Origin: Marinobacter nitratireducens
Lineage (GTDB): Bacteria > Pseudomonadota > Gammaproteobacteria > Pseudomonadales > Oleiphilaceae
Direction: 5' to 3'
NCBI RefSeq assembly: GCF_000708045.1
Contig: NZ_ANIE01000005.1
Location: forward strand, 488,816-552,815
DNA length: 64,000 bases
Part shown: piece after piece, positions 16,026 through 24,776 of the stretch
Layout: every line of letters begins with the position of its first letter
How positions within the stretch are numbered: the first letter of the stretch is position 1
Position numbers and translations under genes: made by a program
The notes under the pieces: generated by a model
Databases searched by the model: none
What the model saw: the letters and a program-made list of their open reading frames with translations, nothing else
What the model was told of the DNA's origin: nothing

Positions 16026-18194
16026 TTATGTAGACTTGCGTAAATGGATGGCGGGTTTGCCGTTGTCGTCATTCAACGTTTGTCGGCAGGCCGGAAAATT
16101 ACTGCAGCCCCAGAACCAGCCTTTTTTGCTCTTTCGGCGCACCAGCGGTGAAAAGCAGTGTGGGCAGGGGATGGGTTTCTGCCCGGTACCGTCGGCCGGG
16201 GCGGTTTCCTCAATGGGGCGGGTTCCCTTGCATTGAGGGTAGCGGGTGCAGGCGAAGAACCGTCCGAATTTGCCATCCCGTTCGGTCATCGGGGCGCGGC
16301 ATTTCGGGCAGTGCACCTGGCCCTCTGGGTTACTGGCATCCTGCTCCGGCGCTCGGGCTGTTTTCTCGATGAAGCTCGAGATTTCCTGTTTGAGATTGTC
16401 CAGGAAGTGCCTGGGGTCACCCTCTCCCTGCCGGATCTGCTCCAGGGTGGCCTCCCACACGGCTGTTCGGTCTGGTTTGCTGACCGATTCTGGCAGCGCG
16501 GCGATCAGGGCTCTGCCTTTTTCGGTTGCTCGAATATGTTTGCTCTCGCGGAAGAGATACTCGCGCTTAAAGAGGGTATCGATGATGGCGGCACGCGTTG
16601 CTTCGGTGCCGAGGCCATCGGTTTCCCGCAGAGTCTTGCGCAGCTCGCGGTCAGCGACAAACCGGGCGATGTTGGTCATCGCGGACAGCAGCGTCGAGTC
16701 GGTGAAATGCTGTGGCGGCTGGGTTTTCCGTTCAGTCACGTTTGTGTGCTGACAGGTGACCGGCTCACGCTTGTCCAGCCGGGGTAGAGGCGGCTTGTCT
16801 TTTTCGGTCGACCCCTCTCTGAGCTTGAGTTCCAGGGATTTCCAGCCCGGGGTCAGTATGGCTGTTTCGGTTGCTCTGAATCGATGATCTGCAACCTCTA
16901 CCGTCAGGCGACCTTCACGGTGAACGGCATCGTGATGGAACTGCATCAGATAGTAGCGACTGATCAGGCCGTAAATGTCACTTTCAGCCTTTGACAGTTT
17001 CCCATTGGCGGTGCCCCTGGTGGTCGGGATGATGGCATGGTGGGCATCAACTTTGCTGTCATTCCAGGCTTTGCTTCTCAGGCCGGTATCGCAGCTATCA
17101 CAGGCTCCGGAAAGCGCCGGTGCCACGCGGCCGACCGCCCGGATGACCTGCTCGCGTTGCTCATAATGGCCCTCTGGCAGGTAGCGGCAATCCGACCTCG
17201 GATAGGTGATCAGTTGGTGGCGCTCGTAGAGGTTCTGAGCCGTATCCAGCACTTCCTTGGCCCCCATCCTGAACAGGCGACCGGCCTCGATTTGCAGGGC
17301 TGACAGGGATAACGGCAGTGGCGGTGGTTCCGGTCTGTCCCTGAATCGTGATTCCACGATGCGCCCGGGTCGCTCGCACACACTGGCGGCTATTTGCTCG
17401 GCGGTCGCCCTGTCCAGGAGCCGGTTTTCATCATCCAGGTAATCCTGGAATTGCTCGTCTGGCACCCATCGGGCGGTAAATGGACGTTGGTCAGCCTCGT
17501 CATCCTGTGCCTGGAAACTGGCTTCAATGCGGAAGTAGGGCTGGGGCTGGAAATTGGCGATGGTGTTGTCACGTTCAACCACCAATCCGAGAACCGGTGT
17601 CTGCACCCGGCCAACAGAGTAGACCCCTTGCTCTCCCTGTTGCTGATAGCTCAGGGTGTAGAAGCGGGTGAGGTTGATACCGTAGAGCCAGTCCGCTCTC
17701 TGGCGCGCGAGGGCAGAGTGGGAGAGTCGTCGAAATTCCCGGTTGTCCCGCGGGGCTTCAATAGCCCGTACCACGGCTGCCGGAGTGAGATCGTTGATGA
17801 GAATTCTCTGCACCGGTAGTGTCACGCCGAAATAGCGCAGTACCTCATCAACCAGCAGTTGTCCTTCTCGGTCCGGGTCGCCTGCGTGTACCACAGTGTC
17901 AGCCTGGCGGACTAACGATTCGAGAACCTTGAGCTGCTGGCGAACGCTGTCTTTTGGAATGGCCTGCCACTTTTCCGGAAACATGGGCAGGTCTTCGAGC
18001 CGCCACTTTTTCCAGATCGGGTTATAACGGCCCGGTTCTGCCGGTTCCAGCAAATGGCCGATGCACCAACTTACTGTTGCCGCGCCGTCTCCTTTTCCGC
18101 AACGGATCCAGCCCTGGCCTTTCTGGTAGGGGCCGGGCAGGGCCGCAGCGATGGCGCGTCCAAGGCTTGGTTTTTCGGCAATATAAAGGCGCAT
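16026..18194 (-). CDS. topB: DNA topoisomerase III
   Basis: A type IA topoisomerase that decatenates replication and recombination intermediates. It is 722 residues long, against about 650 in E. coli. The N-terminal Toprim domain begins MRLYIAEKPSLGRAIAAALP; the active-site tyrosine is in LITYPRSDCRYLP. The extra length is in the C-terminus, which carries two four-cysteine zinc ribbons (CPKC...C...C and CPHC...C...C). I chose the ATG at 18194 because homologues start MRL.IAEKPSL; the frame extends 9 codons to a TTG. The Shine-Dalgarno is weak either way. It is divergent from bolA. Confidence 0.95.
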   Translation of the reverse strand: MRLYIAEKPSLGRAIAAALPGPYQKGQGWIRCGKGDGAATVSWCIGHLLEPAEPGRYNPIWKKWRLEDLPMFPEKWQAIPKDSVRQQLKVLESLVRQADTVVHAGDPDREGQLLVDEVLRYFGVTLPVQRILINDLTPAAVVRAIEAPRDNREFRRLSHSALARQRADWLYGINLTRFYTLSYQQQGEQGVYSVGRVQTPVLGLVVERDNTIANFQPQPYFRIEASFQAQDDEADQRPFTARWVPDEQFQDYLDDENRLLDRATAEQIAASVCERPGRIVESRFRDRPEPPPLPLSLSALQIEAGRLFRMGAKEVLDTAQNLYERHQLITYPRSDCRYLPEGHYEQREQVIRAVGRVAPALSGACDSCDTGLRSKAWNDSKVDAHHAIIPTTRGTANGKLSKAESDIYGLISRYYLMQFHHDAVHREGRLTVEVADHRFRATETAILTPGWKSLELKLREGSTEKDKPPLPRLDKREPVTCQHTNVTERKTQPPQHFTDSTLLSAMTNIARFVADRELRKTLRETDGLGTEATRAAIIDTLFKREYLFRESKHIRATEKGRALIAALPESVSKPDRTAVWEATLEQIRQGEGDPRHFLDNLKQEISSFIEKTARAPEQDASNPEGQVHCPKCRAPMTERDGKFGRFFACTRYPQCKGTRPIEETAPADGTGQKPIPCPHCFSPLVRRKSKKGWFWGCSNFPACRQTLNDDNGKPAIHLRKST

Positions 18195-18319
18195 GGTTTT
18201 GACAGTGTTTGAATGGGCCAAGGAATGTGGCTGTTTGCTGGTTTGCTGTCAAGACTCGGGTGGCAGGCGTTTAGTGTAGTAGACTGGAGCTTATACAGAC
18301 TTCGGAGATGCACGTTACC

Positions 18320-18676
18320 ATGAAGATACAGAATGCCATCGAAGCAAAACTGACGAAGGCGTTTGAAGCGCTCGTCCTGCAGGTGGAGAATGAAAGCCAC
18401 AAGCACAGCGTGCCGCCGAATTCGGAGACCCATTTCAAGGTCACGCTGGTTTCCCCGGATTTTGAAGGTCAGATGAAGGTTCGCCGTCATCAGGCTATTT
18501 ATAAGGTGCTGGCGGAGGAGCTGGCGGGAGACGTGCACGCTTTGGCGCTTCACCTCTATACTCCCCAGGAGTGGGAAGCGACCGGTCAATCGGTGCCCGA
18601 CTCTCCTAATTGCATGGGAGGATCGAAAAAGGATCCGGTCATGGCTGCCCGGACTGGGCAGGGAGAAGGCTCATGA
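18320..18676 (+). CDS. bolA: BolA family protein
   Basis: A 118-residue BolA-type protein, which partners monothiol glutaredoxins in iron-sulfur handling and affects shape and stress responses. Family features are SHKHSVPPNSETHFKV, VSPDFEGQ, RHQAIYKVLAEEL and the strongly conserved VHALALHLYTPQEW with the metal-ligand histidine. Two in-frame ATGs are possible (18308, 18320). I chose the second because the family begins at this point and GGAG would otherwise touch the start. The stop overlaps the ATG of the next gene (ATGA), so the two are translationally coupled. Confidence 0.92.
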   Translation: MKIQNAIEAKLTKAFEALVLQVENESHKHSVPPNSETHFKVTLVSPDFEGQMKVRRHQAIYKVLAEELAGDVHALALHLYTPQEWEATGQSVPDSPNCMGGSKKDPVMAARTGQGEGS

Positions 18677-19296
18677 GCCAGTTTTTCCAGATTCATCCGG
18701 AAACACCCCAGAAGCGGCTGATCAACCAGGCGGTCGAGATTCTTCGTAAGGGCGGGGTTATTGTGTATCCCACCGATTCAGCGTATGCCGTTGGCTGTCA
18801 TCTCGGAGACAAGCAAGCAGCGGAGCGTATCAAACGTCTTCGCAAGCTGGATGACAAGCACAATTTCACTCTGGTTTGCCGGGACCTCTCGGACATCGGT
18901 GTCTATGCCAAGGTGGACAATACCCAGTACCGCCTGCTCAAGAATTTTACGCCGGGGCCCTATACCTTCATTCTGGACGCGACCAGTGAGGTGCCTCGTC
19001 GGTTGCTTCATCCAAAGCGTCGCTCCGTGGGGGTTCGTGTTCCGGACAACGCCATTGTTCAGGCACTTCTGGGTGAGCTCGGAGAGCCCATCATGAGCAG
19101 CACGCTGATTCTCCCGGGTGACACAGACCCGATGACCGATCCTTACGACATCCGTGACACCCTTGAGCATGAACTGGATCTGATCATTGACGGCGGCTTT
19201 TGCGGTATGGAAGCCACAACCGTGGTCGATTTCACCGGTGATGCCCCGGTGGTGACCAGAGTTGGCAAAGGCGATCCAGAGCCATTTGAGAGCTGA
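18673..19296 (+). CDS. yciO: YciO-type Sua5/YrdC domain protein
   Basis: 207 residues, the length of E. coli YciO (206). The Sua5/YciO/YrdC fold is shown by GGVIVYPTDSAYAVGC, KRLRKLDDKHNFTLVCRDLS, TPGPYTFIL and RVPDN. YrdC members make threonylcarbamoyl-AMP for tRNA t6A; YciO is a paralogue with weak activity, so I do not claim the t6A role. The ATG at 18673 has GGGAGAAGG just upstream and overlaps the bolA stop by four bases. The upstream in-frame extension (from 18610) lies within bolA and is rejected. Confidence 0.9.
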   Translation: MSQFFQIHPETPQKRLINQAVEILRKGGVIVYPTDSAYAVGCHLGDKQAAERIKRLRKLDDKHNFTLVCRDLSDIGVYAKVDNTQYRLLKNFTPGPYTFILDATSEVPRRLLHPKRRSVGVRVPDNAIVQALLGELGEPIMSSTLILPGDTDPMTDPYDIRDTLEHELDLIIDGGFCGMEATTVVDFTGDAPVVTRVGKGDPEPFES

Positions 19297-19316
19297 TAGG
19301 TTCCGCTCAGGGGCAG

Positions 19317-19982
19317 TCAGGCGCGGGTGTTCAGGCTGAAGGCGTACTGGTGTTGCTGGCCAGCCGCTTCCAGCTGCTCTGCGCCTGCGGTTCGCCGCAG
19401 GGTGTCATAACGATGAACAAGATCCTGAAGCCCGTTGAACTGCTGGTTTTCGCTGACCAGGCTGTCCAGTAATGAGTTATTGACTCCATAGGCCTGATTC
19501 AGTTTCAGGGCGTTGTCCATGAACTGCAGGGTGGGTTCGGAAGCGCTCAAGCGACTGAAGGCTTCCCGGAAGCCACTGTTCATATTCAGGTCTTTTTCGA
19601 TCTGGCTTCGGGCGTCCTCCGGAAGCCTGCCTGCCACCTCGATGGTTCCGTTGTTGCTCTTGGCGACACTGAGAGCCGTTGCCGCAGGCAAATTGAATTC
19701 GGCAAGTTTATGCCGCAGGGTATCTCGTACGAAGGCAAGGTCCTGCCCGACTGTCTGCTTGTATTCGGTCATCGTCAGCTTGCGGGCCTTCTGCGCCGCA
19801 TGGGTGTTGTCATCGCCTCCCGACCGTGTGAAGCGGTCATCGCCATCGGCAGATGTTTCCGGGCCTGACTGCACGGCCGGGGCCGCGGCCCTATTTTCTG
19901 CGGCATTCGCAGGCTGCTGGCGTTTCTCCATCGCCTGCTGAAACTGTGTGCTGGCACGAACCAGCGAAGCCAGTAGCGACAT
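19317..19982 (-). CDS. Conserved-looking protein of unknown function
   Basis: 221 residues, start ATG preceded by GGAGG. The N-terminal 30 residues are helical, followed by a low-complexity Ala/Gln/Asp-rich stretch (about 35-75), then a folded-looking region (about 80-210) with KLTMTEYKQTVGQDLAFVRD and NGTIEVAGRLPEDARSQIEKD. No signal peptide or membrane segment. No family recognised. It is convergent with yciO and faces away from the chemoreceptor gene. Confidence 0.7.
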   Translation of the reverse strand: MSLLASLVRASTQFQQAMEKRQQPANAAENRAAAPAVQSGPETSADGDDRFTRSGGDDNTHAAQKARKLTMTEYKQTVGQDLAFVRDTLRHKLAEFNLPAATALSVAKSNNGTIEVAGRLPEDARSQIEKDLNMNSGFREAFSRLSASEPTLQFMDNALKLNQAYGVNNSLLDSLVSENQQFNGLQDLVHRYDTLRRTAGAEQLEAAGQQHQYAFSLNTRA

Positions 19983-20245
19983 GATTGGGAATCCTCCAAT
20001 GGCCGCTGTGCTCCAGCGGCAATAACGATCTTTTGGATATGAGCTAGATACTTCCAAGCAGGATTTGGGCCAGCATTATTGAATGCATGTGAGCCCACTG
20101 TTTGTGGGGAATTCATCCGAACCTGATCTGAGTCAGTTAAAAACTTGACGCATATCTATAGAGTTCTGTGTCGATATGCCGTCTCCTGCGTCACAGAAGA
20201 CGGTCAAACGACTTCATACCCAGTCAATGTTTCGGCCTGAATCCC

Positions 20246-21862
20246 ATGAACGCTAAACAATCCATACGTTTTCTCCTCCTCGCTGCACTCGCAGCCGCCT
20301 TCTCTCTGGTGCTTGTCTTCACGGTGCTATATAGCGCCAATGCTCAGCGTGACCACATGGAGCAGTTCAGCCACAAATATGTGGAAGGTCTTGCCAAGTC
20401 CTATTTCGATGGCCTGAACACCATGATGGTGACCGGCACCATCGGTAACCGGGATATGCTTCGCGACAAGGTCATGGCGCCGGACGATGTATTGGATGTT
20501 CGAGTCATTCGTAGTGAGAAGCTCAACAAGCTGTTTGGCAAGGGAACGGCGGTGGAGCAGGTCCGCAAACCAGAGGATGAGGATGCGCTGTCCGGAGATC
20601 GGGTTGAGCTGTACTCCGAAAATGAGCAGGGGCGTGTCTACACCCTGATCGAGCCGGTTGTGGCGCGGGAAAACTATCAGGGCGTCAACTGTCTCGGCTG
20701 TCATCAGGCCGAGGAAGGGGAGGTATTGGGTGCCATACGGGTCGATTATTCTCTCGCCGAAAGTGACGCCCGGTTGCATAAACAGTTACTGACAAGCGGT
20801 GGTATCCAGGTAGCAATCTTTGCTCTGGTGTTTGTGCTGACGGCGTTCGCTCTGGGCCGGCTGGTATTTTCCAGGTTGCGTCTGTTGCATGATCGCATGG
20901 ACGAAATCTCCCGGAACTCAGACCTGACGTTGGAACTCGACGACTCCCGGAATGATGAAATTGGTTCTGTTGCCAGGGCATTTAACCGGATGATGGCCAA
21001 AATCCGGGAGAGTATGAACACGGTGATGGACAATGCGGAGCAGGTTGAGCTGTCGGCGCGGGGCATCGCCGGCAAGGCTGAAACCACCGAGAAAGAGGTG
21101 CTCGCTCAGCGTGACAACACCGATCAGGTGGCCAGCGCGACTACTGAAATGGCAGCCTCTGCGGTTCAGGTTCGGGAAAACGCCAATCACACCACCCGGA
21201 AATCGGCGGAAACGGCAGAATCTGCCAGCCTGGGTGAGCAGTTGGCAAGGAATGCGGTCGAGGGTATCGAATCGTTGAATTCCGAGGTTCAGAGCGGTGC
21301 CCGGCGTATAGAGCAGTTGGACCAGCGGACCAGCCAGATGTCAGATATGTTGGAGGTGATTTCCAACATCGCTGATCAGACCAATCTGCTCGCACTGAAT
21401 GCTGCGATTGAAGCTGCAAGAGCGGGCGAGCAGGGGCGGGGCTTTTCGGTCGTAGCCGATGAGGTTCGTGCTCTCGCGTCGCGGACCCAGGATTCCACCG
21501 AGGAAATCCGGTCCACCATCGACGGGCTCAAAACCGAGGTTGTCGACTGTGTGGCAGCCATGCAGCATGCTTCTGAGATGGCCGAAAGCCAGGTGTCTGC
21601 CATCCTCAAGGTTGAGTCCGAGCTGCAGGCGATTGCCGCCGCTGTACGGGAGATCACCGATTTGAATGAGGAAATGGAGAGCGCCGCCAATGAACAGAGT
21701 GATGTCTCTGAATCCATCAACCAGAACGTGATCGAGATCAGTCGCTCTGCGGAGCAGACTTCCGGGGATGCTCAGGAAACCGCCAGGATTGCCGGAGATT
21801 TGCTGGTAATGGCAGAGGGCCTCAGGAAAACCATCGAGCAGTTCAAGCTGGCCCGGGGCTGA
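20246..21862 (+). CDS. Methyl-accepting chemotaxis protein with a c-type haem motif in its sensor domain
   Basis: 538 residues: membrane segment (about 8-31), periplasmic sensor (about 35-170), second membrane segment (about 172-194), HAMP (about 195-245), and the signalling hairpin with the tip [20 protein letters not shown] and [15 protein letters not shown]. The sensor ends with C149-L-G-C152-H153, a CxxCH haem-attachment site, followed by [16 protein letters not shown]. This resembles haem-binding DUF3365-type periplasmic sensors, so the receptor may detect redox potential, oxygen or nitric oxide and signal through CheA/CheW. I chose the ATG at 20246 because the frame upstream (26 codons) lacks a signal-anchor pattern; the ribosome site is weak. 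A second CxxCH protein of this kind is encoded at 22592. Confidence 0.92.
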   Translation: MNAKQSIRFLLLAALAAAFSLVLVFTVLYSANAQRDHMEQFSHKYVEGLAKSYFDGLNTMMVTGTIGNRDMLRDKVMAPDDVLDVRVIRSEKLNKLFGKGTAVEQVRKPEDEDALSGDRVELYSENEQGRVYTLIEPVVARENYQGVNCLGCHQAEEGEVLGAIRVDYSLAESDARLHKQLLTSGGIQVAIFALVFVLTAFALGRLVFSRLRLLHDRMDEISRNSDLTLELDDSRNDEIGSVARAFNRMMAKIRESMNTVMDNAEQVELSARGIAGKAETTEKEVLAQRDNTDQVASATTEMAASAVQVRENANHTTRKSAETAESASLGEQLARNAVEGIESLNSEVQSGARRIEQLDQRTSQMSDMLEVISNIADQTNLLALNAAIEAARAGEQGRGFSVVADEVRALASRTQDSTEEIRSTIDGLKTEVVDCVAAMQHASEMAESQVSAILKVESELQAIAAAVREITDLNEEMESAANEQSDVSESINQNVIEISRSAEQTSGDAQETARIAGDLLVMAEGLRKTIEQFKLARG

Positions 21863-21873
21863 TTGTCAGCCCC
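21855..21873. terminator. Possible shared hairpin between convergent genes
   Basis: GGGGCTGA, 3-base loop, TCAGCCCC, spanning the chemoreceptor stop and the end of gloC. There is no T run, so termination is uncertain. Confidence 0.35.
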
Positions 21874-22513
21874 GATGGTCGGACACGAATGGGTTGGTGG
21901 CGCGTTCCTGGCCGAATGTCGACATAGGGCCGTGGCCAGGGATGAAGGCGATTTCGTCCCCCAGCGGGAAGAGCTTGCCCCGGATGGATTGAATCAGGGT
22001 CGCGTGATCGCCCTTTGGGAAATCCGTGCGTCCGATTGAGCCGTGGAAGATCACATCCCCAACAAGCGCCAGCCCGGATGGTTTGTGGAACAACACCACA
22101 TGGCCGGGGGTATGTCCCGGGCAGTGCAGAACGTCCAGACTCTGGTTACCGACCGTAACCTGCTCGCCATCATTGAGCCACCGGTCTGGTGTGAACACCT
22201 CGGGCACCGGAAATCCGAACATTTGGGCCTGCTGCGGTAACCCCTGAATCCAGAAGTTGTCATCCTTGTGTGGGCCTTCAACGGGCAGAGATAGCGCCCG
22301 GGCCAACTCTGCAGTGCCGCCGGCATGATCAATATGGGCGTGGGTAAGCACAATCTTCTCCACCTCGACGTGTTCTTCGCTGATTGCAGAACGAATCTTG
22401 TCGAGGTCGCCTCCGGGATCTACCACCGCACCCTTGCGGGTTTCTTCGCACCAGATCAGAGAGCAGTTTTGCTGGAAAGGGGTGACCGGAATAATTCTGT
22501 ACTTCAGCGACAT
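21866..22513 (-). CDS. gloC: Metallo-beta-lactamase-fold hydrolase, type II glyoxalase GloC (YcbL)
   Basis: A 215-residue hydrolase, the same length as E. coli GloC/YcbL and closely similar along its whole length as I recall it (RIIPVTPFQQNCSLIWCEET, LHCPGHTPGHVV, IPGHGPMSTFG). Zinc-binding motif THAHIDHAGG, with further ligands in the CPGHTPGH histidine, GDVIF aspartate and PGHG histidine. It hydrolyses S-lactoylglutathione to D-lactate and glutathione in methylglyoxal detoxification. It lies convergent with the chemoreceptor and shares direction with the DUF3365 gene upstream, but a 78-bp gap makes co-transcription uncertain. Confidence 0.9.
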   Translation of the reverse strand: MSLKYRIIPVTPFQQNCSLIWCEETRKGAVVDPGGDLDKIRSAISEEHVEVEKIVLTHAHIDHAGGTAELARALSLPVEGPHKDDNFWIQGLPQQAQMFGFPVPEVFTPDRWLNDGEQVTVGNQSLDVLHCPGHTPGHVVLFHKPSGLALVGDVIFHGSIGRTDFPKGDHATLIQSIRGKLFPLGDEIAFIPGHGPMSTFGQERATNPFVSDHRG

Positions 22514-22591
22514 AGTCAGACTCGGATAGCTTTGACGATGGATGACGCGCTTATAGTACTGGTATCCGGCCGGATTTAAACCCGGCGAGTG

Positions 22592-23161
22592 TCACGGCTG
22601 GTAAGTGACAACAAATGCGCCCCTGAGATCTCCTTCCGAAAACCCCGTCGCCTTGTCCTCCGGATAGAGCTCTGCCAGCTTGACCTTCACCCCGTCGTCA
22701 ATCGATTTACCGTGGCAGCCCAGGCACAGCTTCTGCGTGGGAATGGCGCTCATATAGCGGAATTGGCTTTGCCCGGAGGCGTCCGATACCTGCCAGAATT
22801 CAACCGGCTTTCCATCCTTGACCGGCTGTTTCTCCATGGCCAGTAACTGCATTTCCTGCCAGTCCGTTGGCGCGTTATCGGGGTTACGGGGTTTCAGGCT
22901 GGTACGGCTGATGGTCCAGTTATCGTTGCTGTTCGCCTCCGCAATGTGAGGAGCCACGGTGTTGCACACACCGATACCGTTGGTCAGGCCTCCGTTCTGA
23001 ATCGCGGCTTTGAGTTCTTTTTTGAGAGAGCCAGCGAAGGTTTTAACCAGTGAGCGGGCATCGGACACGAGTTGTTCGGTGTTTGGCTCGAGCGGTTGGG
23101 CCGCAGCAGGGAAGGCAATTGCGGACGCAAGCACGGATGCGACGATGAGATTTTGGTTCAT
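22592..23161 (-). CDS. Periplasmic DUF3365 protein with a CxxCH haem motif
   Basis: 189 residues with a clear signal peptide (MNQNLIVASVLASAIAFPAAA) and a DUF3365/Tll0287-type body: NGIGVCNTVAPHIA, SLKPRNPDNAPTDWQ and CLGCHG. The CxxCH site implies covalent haem c. Start ATG at 23161 with GAGGGA 6 bases upstream; the longer frame from 23245 has no signal peptide and is rejected. Stand-alone proteins of this kind are taken to be redox sensors or electron carriers. The neighbouring chemoreceptor has the same CLGCH site, suggesting shared function, which is an inference. Confidence 0.88.
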   Translation of the reverse strand: MNQNLIVASVLASAIAFPAAAQPLEPNTEQLVSDARSLVKTFAGSLKKELKAAIQNGGLTNGIGVCNTVAPHIAEANSNDNWTISRTSLKPRNPDNAPTDWQEMQLLAMEKQPVKDGKPVEFWQVSDASGQSQFRYMSAIPTQKLCLGCHGKSIDDGVKVKLAELYPEDKATGFSEGDLRGAFVVTYQP

Positions 23162-23277
23162 GGCTTTTCCCTCAGAATAGTTTTGTGGGAATAAGTATAG
23201 AACCAAACGTTTCTTTGGGCGTGAGAAAACGGAAAAATGCGACAATACGCCGCGGGAGTGGTGGAGTAACTGATAGA

Positions 23278-23354
23278 TGGTACCCCCGGCAGGACTCGAA
23301 CCTGCTACCTTCCCCTTAGGAGGGGGACGCTCTATCCAGATGAGCTACGGAGGC
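23278..23354 (-). tRNA. tRNA-Arg (anticodon CCT)
   Basis: A 77-nt cloverleaf on the minus strand with encoded CCA: acceptor GCCTCCG/CGGGGGT, anticodon stem TCCCC/GGGGA with loop CTCCTAA, and T arm GCAGG-TTCGAGT-CCTGC. Confidence 0.96.
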
Positions 23355-23374
23355 ATTTCGTCAGGAAGGCCGGT

Positions 23375-23403
23375 ATGATAGCGGGCTGGCGCTTATGTCT
23401 CAA
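23375..23403 (-). promoter_or_regulatory. Promoter of tRNA-Arg
   Basis: Minus strand: TTGAGA, 17 bases, TATCAT, then GC-rich ACCGGCC. It ends 20 bp before the tRNA. The -35 overlaps an in-frame ATG of the divergent glycosyltransferase ORF. Confidence 0.65.
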
Positions 23404-23442
23404 GGTGCTAACGCGTTTCTCCCGTATTCCCAGGAGCCTGCT

Positions 23443-24144
23443 TTGCCCGAGTCACTTTCGTTGTCTGTCATTGTGCCCGTTTGGATGGAGGCTTCTGGAA
23501 TAGAAGCATGCCTTCGTGCCCTGACGCCACTTCGTGAGGCCGGGCATGAAGTGATTGTGGTGGATGCCGGAAGTCCGGATGGGACTGCCGATCTGGCCAG
23601 GCCGTTATGTGATCGGTTGGTGGAATCTTCGAAGGGCCGGGCGGCGCAGATGAATGCCGGTGCCGAGGTGGCCACTGGCAATGTGTTGCTCTTTCTCCAT
23701 GCGGATACCCGTCTCCCTGATAATGCACTTGATGAGCTGTCATGGTTCCTGAGAAACGAGCCCACGTGGGGGCGCTTCGATGTTCGTCTGAGCGGACATC
23801 GCGCCCTGTTTCGCGTGATCGCCTGGTTTATGAACCGCCGGTCCAGGTTGACGGGAATCTGCACCGGGGACCAGGCCATTTTTGTCCGGCGGGATCTTTT
23901 TGAGGCGTTGGATGGCTTCCGGGATCAGCCTCTGATGGAAGACGTGGAGCTGACCGCGAGGTTAAGCAAGGTATCCCGCCCCTGGTGCATCAAGTCTGCG
24001 GTTGTCACCGACAGCCGACGCTGGGAAAAACTGGGCCCGTGGCGTACTATTTTCCTCATGTGGCGCCTTCGTTGGCGCTACTGGCGTGGTGAATCACCGG
24101 AATCCCTTGCCCAGGCCTATCGCTCGGATGTCAGGAATGGCTGA
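23443..24144 (+). CDS. Family 2 glycosyltransferase (TIGR04283 type)
   Basis: A cytoplasmic or peripheral glycosyltransferase of about 233 residues: N-terminal LSVIVPVWMEASGI, nucleotide-binding VVDAGSPDGTAD, the DxD-like HADTRLP and GRFDVRL. The family is often encoded next to a DUF2064 protein (TIGR04282), and that is the case here. Start choice: TTG at 23443 has AGGAG 7 bases upstream, whereas the ATG at 23395 has no ribosome site and lies inside the tRNA-Arg promoter. The acceptor substrate is unknown. Confidence 0.8.
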   Translation: MPESLSLSVIVPVWMEASGIEACLRALTPLREAGHEVIVVDAGSPDGTADLARPLCDRLVESSKGRAAQMNAGAEVATGNVLLFLHADTRLPDNALDELSWFLRNEPTWGRFDVRLSGHRALFRVIAWFMNRRSRLTGICTGDQAIFVRRDLFEALDGFRDQPLMEDVELTARLSKVSRPWCIKSAVVTDSRRWEKLGPWRTIFLMWRLRWRYWRGESPESLAQAYRSDVRNG

Positions 24145-24769
24145 ACACAAAACCGCTGATGCAGTTCTCATGCAGTTCGCAAAATGGCCCGAAGAAGGTC
24201 GGGTCAAAACCAGGTTGATACCCGCATTGGGTTCGGTCGGGGCGATGGATGCTCACATCGAGCTCACCCTGGCAGTACTGGATAACCTCTGCGCTTCGGG
24301 GTATCCCGTTCAGTTCTGGTGGGATCGTGAGTTAGACACCTCTCCTCGAGAGGCTGACCACATTGTTCGAAACCTTGAAAGCGCAGGGTTGGAGCAACGG
24401 TTCCAGCATGGAGATACCCTGGGGGAGCGTATGCTGGCGGCCTTGGAAGGCTCGCTTGAATCCTGCTCCCGTGCGGTGGTTATTGGCAGTGATTGCCCTT
24501 CGGTGGATCCCCAGTATGTGCGCGATGCCATCACCCGGCTCGGCGAATCCGACATTGTTCTCGGTCCATCCAATGATGGCGGTTATGTGTTGATTGGCGC
24601 CCGTCGAGTGGTTGGTGGGATGCTCGACGGCATCGACTGGGGCACGGAGCAGGTGATGGAGCAGACGATTGCAAGGCTCGAGGAATCGGGGCTCAGCGTT
24701 TGTTTGCTTGAGCCCCGATGGGATGTGGATGAGCCGGAGGACTGGGCACGTTATCAGAGCCTCCGGTAA
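24128..24769 (+). CDS. DUF2064 nucleotidyltransferase-like protein (TIGR04282 type)
   Basis: 213 residues with the GT-A-like DUF2064 pattern: MQFAKWPEEGRVKTRLIPAL near the start, VVIGSDCPSVDPQYV in the middle (metal-binding SDCP) and GPSNDGGYVLIGAR. The start at 24128 overlaps the upstream glycosyltransferase by 17 bases; ATG 24137 is an alternative. The pair is probably one operon acting on the same glycan or small molecule. It is convergent with the M16 protease gene, with only 7 bp between them. Confidence 0.82.
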   Translation: MSGMAEHKTADAVLMQFAKWPEEGRVKTRLIPALGSVGAMDAHIELTLAVLDNLCASGYPVQFWWDRELDTSPREADHIVRNLESAGLEQRFQHGDTLGERMLAALEGSLESCSRAVVIGSDCPSVDPQYVRDAITRLGESDIVLGPSNDGGYVLIGARRVVGGMLDGIDWGTEQVMEQTIARLEESGLSVCLLEPRWDVDEPEDWARYQSLR

Positions 24770-24776
24770 CGGCGTT

